A DNA stretch of 11,470 nucleotides from Ruminococcus sp. (GTDB lineage: Bacteria > Bacillota > Clostridia > Oscillospirales > Acutalibacteraceae). The stretch spans positions 1 through 11,470 of the forward strand of contig JAMPAE010000030.1 of NCBI GenBank assembly GCA_023667385.1, written 5' to 3'. Shown here in pieces: positions 6,467 through 11,470 of this stretch. The position numbers were made by a program, and so were the translations under genes. The notes beneath the pieces were generated by a model. It searched no databases. It worked only from the letters and a program-made list of their open reading frames with translations, and was not told the origin of the DNA. Within the stretch, counting starts at the first letter, position 1, and the number at the start of each line of letters is the position of its first letter.

Positions 6467-6656
6467 AAGCTGGCACTCAGCTAATACAATTAGGAATCAG
6501 GGGTGAGAGGTTAGGGATGAAATGTTGTTCCTAACTTGCAAATCGACTTCTCTTTGCGGACGAAATTGTTGATTTTTCAGATGTTTTATCCGCAGCCGCA
6601 AATTCTCTCTATCCATTCCTCTTTTCTCATTAAATTTATTTTTGGAGTGATAAATA
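6467..6656 (+). promoter_or_regulatory. Long htpG leader with competing RNA helices
   Basis: About 190 untranslated bases separate the CIRCE element from the htpG start. TTAGGAA (6490-6496) and GTTAGG (6510-6515) can each pair with the same TTCCTAAC segment (6528-6535). TTTGCGGA (6553-6560) can pair either with TCCGC (6589-6593) or, as TTTGCGG, with CCGCAAA (6596-6602). A five-codon reading frame M-K-C-C-S (6517-6534) follows a GAGAGG sequence. The ribosome site of htpG is GGAG at 6644-6647, 9 bases before ATG. No known riboswitch class is recognised; a regulatory role is inference. Confidence 0.4.
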
Positions 6657-8534
6657 ATGGCAAAGAAACAATTTAAAGCTGAATCAAAAAAGCTTCTGGA
6701 TATGATGATTAACTCCATCTATACCCACAAAGACATTTTCCTCAGAGAGCTCATCTCAAATGCAAGTGATGCACTGGACAAGCTCTATTACCATTCTCTT
6801 TCAGATAACGAATCCGGAATGTCACGAGAAGATTACAAAATCACAATCACCGCTGACAAGGAAGCCCGCACACTCACCATCGCCGATAACGGCTGCGGTA
6901 TGAGTGAAGAAGAGCTTGAGAAAAACCTTGGCACAATTGCAAAAAGCGGCTCGCTTGATTTCAAAAGCAACCTTGAAGAAAAAAGTGACGTTGAAATCAT
7001 CGGTCAGTTCGGCGTTGGTTTCTATTCTGCGTTCATGGTCAGCGACAAAGTAACAGTTGTCAGCAAGGTTCACGGCAGCAATGAGGCCTTTGAATGGGAA
7101 TCAACAGGCGCAGACGGCTACAGCATCAAGCCTGCCGAAAAAGAAACCGCCGGCACAACCATCACGCTTTCAATCAAGGATAACACCGATGAGGAAAACT
7201 ATGATAAATATCTTGAGCAGTATTCGCTTCAGGACATCGTTAAGAGGTATTCCGATTACATCCGCTATCCGATTATGATGGATATGCAAACTTCAAAGCT
7301 CAAAGAGGGCACAGAGGATGAATATGAAACCATCACAGAGCCGACACAGCTCAACAGCATGGTTCCCCTTTGGAGAAAGAACAAAAGCGAGATCACCAAG
7401 GAAGAATACGCAGATTTCTATCAGTCAAAGTTTTATGACTATGAGCCTGCACTGCACACAATTCACTCAAAAACCGAGGGACAGGTAACATATGATGCTC
7501 TGCTCTATATCCCCTCTCACGCTCCGTTTGATTATTACACCAAGGACTATGAAAAAGGCTTGCAGCTTTATTGCAACGGCGTTCTCATCATGGACAAATG
7601 CGGCGAGCTTCTTCCCGACCATTTCGGCTTTGTGAAAGGTCTTGTTGATTCAGCAGATTTGACGCTCAACATTTCAAGGGAAACTCTTCAGCATGACCAC
7701 ATTCTCAAAATCATTGCAAAAAACCTTGAAAAGAAAATCAAGTCAGAGCTTGAAAAGATGCTCAAGAACAACCGTGAGGACTATGAAAAATTCTATAAGG
7801 CTTTCGGATTACAGCTCAAATTCGGCATATACACAAACTACGGCATCAACAAAGATACCCTCAAAAACCTCATCATGTTCCATTCTTCAAGCGAAAACAA
7901 GCTTGTAACCCTTTCTGAATATGTTTCAAGAATGAGCGAGGAGCAGAAAACCATCTACTATGCCTGCGGTGAAACAATTGACAAAATTGATATGCTTCCT
8001 CAGGCCGACGCAGTTAAGGCAAAAGGCTTTGAAGTGCTTTATTGCACAGACGATGTTGACGAATTTGCACTTCAAATGCTTCGTGAATTTGACGGCAAAA
8101 CATTCACCAACATCTGCGCAGATAAACTTGACCTTGACAGTGATGACGAAAAAGAAGAACTTGAAAAAGAAAACAACGAAACCAAGGAGCTTCGTGATTT
8201 CATGAAAGAAGCACTCGGCGATGCTGTTAACGATGTAACCTTCACAAACAAGCTGAAAAATTATGCAGTCTGCCTGACAAGCGAGGGTGCTCTCTCACTT
8301 GAAATGGAAAAAGTGCTTGGTGCAATGCCCAATGCAAACGGCGTCAAAGCAACAGTTGCACTTGAAATCAACAAGAATCACCCTGTTGCCGCCAAGCTCA
8401 AAGAGCTGTTTGAAACCAACAAGGATAAGGTTGCAAAATATGCAAAAATCCTCTATTCGCAAGCCTGCCTCATCGGCGGAAAGTCAATTGACAACCCTGC
8501 TGAGCTTAGCGAATTGATTTGCGAATTAATGTAA
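6657..8534 (+). CDS. htpG: Molecular chaperone HtpG (bacterial Hsp90)
   Basis: This 625-residue protein has the usual HtpG length and all family landmarks. It is a cytoplasmic homodimeric ATP-driven chaperone that remodels client proteins, often with DnaK. The N-terminal GHKL ATPase shows FLRELISNASDALDK (28-42; catalytic E31, Mg-binding N35), DNGCGM (77-82; adenine-binding D77), GTIAKSG (92-98), GQFGVGFYSAFMV (116-128; lid glycines) and GTTITL. The middle domain carries LNISRETLQ with the conserved arginine that contacts ATP gamma-phosphate. An acidic, Lys/Glu-rich stretch lies near 491-515, before the C-terminal dimerisation domain. ATG 6657 follows GGAG at 6644. Regulation is by a perfect CIRCE element, implying HrcA control; in Bacillus subtilis htpG is not an HrcA target, so this wiring differs from that model. 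The gene is intact and single, ending in a strong terminator. Confidence 0.98.
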   Translation: MAKKQFKAESKKLLDMMINSIYTHKDIFLRELISNASDALDKLYYHSLSDNESGMSREDYKITITADKEARTLTIADNGCGMSEEELEKNLGTIAKSGSLDFKSNLEEKSDVEIIGQFGVGFYSAFMVSDKVTVVSKVHGSNEAFEWESTGADGYSIKPAEKETAGTTITLSIKDNTDEENYDKYLEQYSLQDIVKRYSDYIRYPIMMDMQTSKLKEGTEDEYETITEPTQLNSMVPLWRKNKSEITKEEYADFYQSKFYDYEPALHTIHSKTEGQVTYDALLYIPSHAPFDYYTKDYEKGLQLYCNGVLIMDKCGELLPDHFGFVKGLVDSADLTLNISRETLQHDHILKIIAKNLEKKIKSELEKMLKNNREDYEKFYKAFGLQLKFGIYTNYGINKDTLKNLIMFHSSSENKLVTLSEYVSRMSEEQKTIYYACGETIDKIDMLPQADAVKAKGFEVLYCTDDVDEFALQMLREFDGKTFTNICADKLDLDSDDEKEELEKENNETKELRDFMKEALGDAVNDVTFTNKLKNYAVCLTSEGALSLEMEKVLGAMPNANGVKATVALEINKNHPVAAKLKELFETNKDKVAKYAKILYSQACLIGGKSIDNPAELSELICELM

Positions 8535-8551
8535 GAACCATGAATATACAG

Positions 8552-8592
8552 AAAATCTCCCGCTGACTAAAAAGTCTACGGGAGATTTTTTT
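8552..8592. terminator. Bidirectional intrinsic terminator between htpG and the radical SAM gene
   Basis: AAAATCTCCCG (8552-8562) pairs perfectly with CGGGAGATTTT (8579-8589). A small internal loop and an inner GACT/AGTC stem (8565-8568 with 8573-8576) cap it with an AAAA loop. On the plus strand a T-run (8586-8592) follows the stem, ending htpG. On the minus strand the stem ends in TTTT, giving weaker termination for the radical SAM gene, whose stop codon (8593-8591) overlaps the T-run. Confidence 0.9.
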
Positions 8593-10291
8593 ATCGGATA
8601 AATTCTGCAAAATCGGTCAGCTTCTTCGTGATGAAGCCGTATTCTCCGCTTACTCTGCCCTTTTCACCGTAATCACAGAAAATTACTTCATCGGTTGCAT
8701 AAAGGATTGCAACGCTTCTTTTTGTGCCTTTTTTCATCGAGTACATCAATGAAAGGGCGTGCTTGACCCTGCGCAGATTTGCGTCCTTAACCTGCAGGCA
8801 CTTTGGAATAATACCTGATGAATTGCCTGCAATTCTGTCTGTAATCATCAAGTCCCTTAACATAACCTTATCAACGTTTTCATAATCAGCAAAAAATTCG
8901 TAAATCCATTGTGTATATAAATCCAACGGAGGTCTTTCGGCATGCTTACTCTGAACATAAAGCGCAAAATCACAGAAAACATCAAAGGCTGTTTTGTCTG
9001 TACATTCAAGCAAATATTTCACAGTGCGGCGAAAACGTCCGCTGTTGTACACACGCTCAAATGCCTCCTCAAAAAGATGCAAAAATTGAAGCTCGCTTTC
9101 ACTTATCCACGGCGTTGAAATAACTTCATACGGCGGCTCAAAGCTGTGCTCACAGGGGAATTTTTCGCTGTTTGTTTCCATGCATGAGCCATAAAGAATT
9201 TTCAAAAATCCAAGCTGCAGCATATTTGCATTAAGCTCAAACGCACGGTTGAAGCTCAGCCTAAACGACGCCATATTTTCATAAGGTAAACCTGCAATCA
9301 GGTCAATGTGTATGTGGCAATTGCCGAACGAAACGAGCTTTTTGATGTTGCGGCAAAGTCTGTCAAGGTTGGTTTTGCGGTTTATCGCTTCAAGTGTTTT
9401 GCTGTTGAAGCTCTGTATGCCCGCTTCAAACTGAACCGAGCCGCACGGCATGGTTTCAATCAGAGCAAGCAGTTCATCATCAAGAATATCTGCCGCAATT
9501 TCAAAATGAAAACAAACATCATCGGCAATTTTTGTGCCATAGTTATCTTTGATGAAAAGCAAAATTTCAGCAGCACGCTTTTTGCTGCAATTAAAAGTGC
9601 GGTCAACGAACTTTATTGTTTTGGCGCCGGATTTTGCAAGCAAAAGCATTTCACTTTTAACACGTTCAAGCTCAAAAAATCTAACTGTTCTGTCCGTTCC
9701 CGAAAGGCAGAATGCGCAGTGGTACGGGCAGCCACGGCTGCTTTCGATGTAGGCAATTCTGCCGCCGAGCGCATCGAAATACTCCTTGCAATAAGGCGAA
9801 GCGGTTTGCTGAGCTGTCTGATAGGCACCGATTATGATTTCACTGCCGTTCCGCATGGAAACCAAATCATGCGGCAAAGCTTCACCATGCACAAGCAGGC
9901 TCACAAGCCTTGCAAAGGCAAAATCGCCCTCCCCTGCAAGGATGTAATCAACAAAACAGTTTTGCTCCAACACTTCACGCTGATTGAAGCTGACCTCCGG
10001 CCCTCCGAGGATGATTTTCACGTTTGGCAGTGCCGATTTCACCTGCCCGGCAGCTTCAAGCACATGATGAATGTTCCAGATATAGCAGCAAAAACCGATT
10101 GCATCGGGCTGCTGTTCAATCAGTCGTTCAGCAATTGCGTGCACATTTTCATTAATCGTACCCTCTGCAACTTTCGCTGAAACCGCTTCATCGCCAAGTG
10201 CTTTAATGCCCGAAAGCAAGCACCACGGAGCAAGGGAGGAATGTATAAATTTTGAGTTGATACAGCAAATCAGTACATTAAAAAGCTTCAT
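8591..10291 (-). CDS. B12-binding domain/radical SAM protein (DUF4080-like architecture)
   Basis: This 566-residue protein has a cobalamin-binding-like N-terminal Rossmann domain (about 1-135; IGFCCYIWNIHHVLEAA at 65-81, KIILGGPEVSF at 92-102, DYILAGEGDFAF at 115-126). The radical SAM core follows at about 178-370. The [4Fe-4S] cysteines C188, C192 and C195 lie in RGCPYHCAFC (CxxxCxxC). FVDRTFN (228-234), FEAGIQSFN (288-296) and IDLIAGLPYE (329-338) are standard core strands. The C-terminal part (about 395-566) resembles the DUF4080 extension found on such proteins. The classical DxHxxG B12 loop is not visible, so cobalamin, if bound, may be held without a lower histidine ligand. The family belongs to anaerobic radical enzymes of unknown substrate. 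Its ATG has AAGGA 7 bases upstream and lies 21 bases after the patatin gene, so the two are co-transcribed. Confidence 0.93.
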   Translation of the reverse strand: MKLFNVLICCINSKFIHSSLAPWCLLSGIKALGDEAVSAKVAEGTINENVHAIAERLIEQQPDAIGFCCYIWNIHHVLEAAGQVKSALPNVKIILGGPEVSFNQREVLEQNCFVDYILAGEGDFAFARLVSLLVHGEALPHDLVSMRNGSEIIIGAYQTAQQTASPYCKEYFDALGGRIAYIESSRGCPYHCAFCLSGTDRTVRFFELERVKSEMLLLAKSGAKTIKFVDRTFNCSKKRAAEILLFIKDNYGTKIADDVCFHFEIAADILDDELLALIETMPCGSVQFEAGIQSFNSKTLEAINRKTNLDRLCRNIKKLVSFGNCHIHIDLIAGLPYENMASFRLSFNRAFELNANMLQLGFLKILYGSCMETNSEKFPCEHSFEPPYEVISTPWISESELQFLHLFEEAFERVYNSGRFRRTVKYLLECTDKTAFDVFCDFALYVQSKHAERPPLDLYTQWIYEFFADYENVDKVMLRDLMITDRIAGNSSGIIPKCLQVKDANLRRVKHALSLMYSMKKGTKRSVAILYATDEVIFCDYGEKGRVSGEYGFITKKLTDFAEFIR

Positions 10292-10312
10292 TTTCTTTTC
10301 CTTTGCAGCTAC

Positions 10313-11407
10313 TCACACAATCAAATTATCCAAAACGGCAATCGCATCCTGAAAATCGCTTTCGCCTTTTTTTCGTGAAATAAACTTTAATATTGCCGAA
10401 TAGACACTCTCTTTTTCTTTGTCCCTTTTTTCGCCCTTTTCAGCTTCTTTTTCGGTCTTATAGTTTTCATAACATTCTTTGACTGCCGTCAAAAATTCAT
10501 CTTCTGAGTAAACCTCAAGGCGTGGAATCTGCATTTCACAGGCTAATTCTTCAAGCTGTGCAACTGCATCACCGCCGAATTTTCTGACCATTTCACGATA
10601 GGTCTGCGGCTCAAAATAATAGATTTTTCCAAGCAGATAAGAAAATGCTTTTCTTGCATCAAGATAGCCCATTTTCATGCGCTTTTCAATCATTTCATTG
10701 TCAAAATCAAAAGCCGCACCAAGGTCCTCAATGTTATACGGTCTTATATAGACAACCTGTGAATTGATGAAATCAAGGTTGTGACTGACGCCCTTGATGG
10801 TTGAAATGTCAACAACAACCAGCCTGTTATAGCCGCTTTTTTTCAGCACGGTCACAGGGGTATTGTCATAAATTCCGCCGTCGAGGAAGCGCTCACCTTC
10901 AGGACCGATGTTGTTTGCAAGCGGTATATTTGACGAAGCAAGCAGATAATCGAGGAGCTGACCTTGCGGTATATCATCAATGAAAAGCTGCAAAGGAGTC
11001 ACGCCCTGCGTCATTTGAACAGTCACAATTGCAAGGGGGATTCCACTGCTTCTGACCTTTTCTTCATCTATGTAATCTTTCAGAAAATCATTAACAGGTG
11101 ATGCATCAAAGCCTTTGTTTTTCATAAATTCTTTTAAAAGCACACCCCAGTTTTTCCTGCTGAACAGGTTTTCAGGGTCAGGCAACGGTGCTTCAATGTT
11201 AACGCCCTTATCAATTGAAACGCTGCTCCAAAGCTCAACCGCTTTATTATAGTCGCCTGCGGCAATCAGGGCGCCGTTGATTGAGCCAATTGAAACGCCT
11301 GCAACCGCCTCAAACGTAACGCCAAGCTCACGCATGGCTTTCCATGCACCGATTTGATAGGCGCCCTTTGCGCCGCCGCCCGCAAGCACAAGTCCAAATG
11401 GTTTCAT
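10313..11407 (-). CDS. Patatin-like phospholipase (RssA/NTE-type)
   Basis: This 364-residue protein is a serine lipid hydrolase with a Ser-Asp dyad. The oxyanion-hole motif GGGAKG is at 10-15, the nucleophile S39 lies in GVSIG (37-41), and the catalytic D176 lies in DGG (176-178) of FLDGGIYDNTPV. There is no signal peptide or membrane span, so it acts in the cytoplasm or at the inner face of the membrane, likely on phospholipid or lysophospholipid acyl esters (family knowledge; substrate not shown). The C-terminal third (210-364) is less conserved and contains a Lys/Glu-rich charged stretch at about 315-334 followed by a short helical end. ATG 11407 has GGAG at 11420-11417. It is the first gene of a two-gene unit with the radical SAM gene; no clear promoter is visible in the 63 bases left before the window edge. 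Confidence 0.95.
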   Translation of the reverse strand: MKPFGLVLAGGGAKGAYQIGAWKAMRELGVTFEAVAGVSIGSINGALIAAGDYNKAVELWSSVSIDKGVNIEAPLPDPENLFSRKNWGVLLKEFMKNKGFDASPVNDFLKDYIDEEKVRSSGIPLAIVTVQMTQGVTPLQLFIDDIPQGQLLDYLLASSNIPLANNIGPEGERFLDGGIYDNTPVTVLKKSGYNRLVVVDISTIKGVSHNLDFINSQVVYIRPYNIEDLGAAFDFDNEMIEKRMKMGYLDARKAFSYLLGKIYYFEPQTYREMVRKFGGDAVAQLEELACEMQIPRLEVYSEDEFLTAVKECYENYKTEKEAEKGEKRDKEKESVYSAILKFISRKKGESDFQDAIAVLDNLIV

Positions 11408-11470
11408 ATATTACTTCTCCGTTTCGTTGTAAATTCTGTTTTATTAATATGCCCAAACACAATAAAAATC

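Noticed and set aside
9308..10180. A 290-codon open frame on the plus strand, antisense to the radical SAM gene.
   Set aside because: It lies wholly inside a gene with clear catalytic motifs on the other strand, its translation shows no recognisable domain, and no convincing ribosome site precedes it. It is a shadow frame.

Overview
The window looks like chromosomal DNA of an anaerobic Gram-positive bacterium of the Clostridia, probably close to the Ruminococcaceae/Oscillospiraceae. This rests on strong AGGAGG-type ribosome sites, sigma-A-like TTGACA/TATAAT promoters, an HrcA/CIRCE heat-shock operator, a Gram-positive style secreted protein with a C-terminal membrane anchor, and a B12-binding radical SAM enzyme. 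No mobile element, CRISPR array, tRNA or rRNA was seen. Taxonomy is inference from style, not from a marker gene.

Layout. (1) 1-3680, minus strand: an apparent operon, read right to left. It has a promoter overlapped by a perfect 25-bp palindrome, a MarR-family regulator, an 897-residue secreted and membrane-anchored protein made of two tandem copies of one unrecognised domain, and the start of a MacB/LolD-type ABC ATPase that runs off the left edge. This is the most interesting part: a probably self-regulated, MarR-controlled ABC system whose extracellular partner I cannot place in a known family. (2) 3768-5652, minus strand: a single-gene unit with its own promoter and intrinsic terminator, encoding a 590-residue protein with three membrane segments and a large unrecognised soluble part. 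(3) 5719-6366, minus strand: a YfbR-type HD-domain 5'-deoxynucleotidase with its own probable promoter. (4) 6407-8592, plus strand: htpG (Hsp90) behind a textbook sigma-A promoter and a perfect CIRCE element. It has a leader of roughly 190 bases that can form competing helices, and ends in a strong terminator. (5) 8591-11407, minus strand: a two-gene operon with a patatin-like phospholipase first, then a B12-binding/radical SAM protein 21 bases downstream, converging on htpG at the shared terminator.

The five units look functionally independent: export or envelope (1, 2), nucleotide pool housekeeping (3), protein folding stress (4), and lipid plus radical chemistry (5). All genes are intact apart from the edge-truncated ATPase. 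I see no frameshift or pseudogene.
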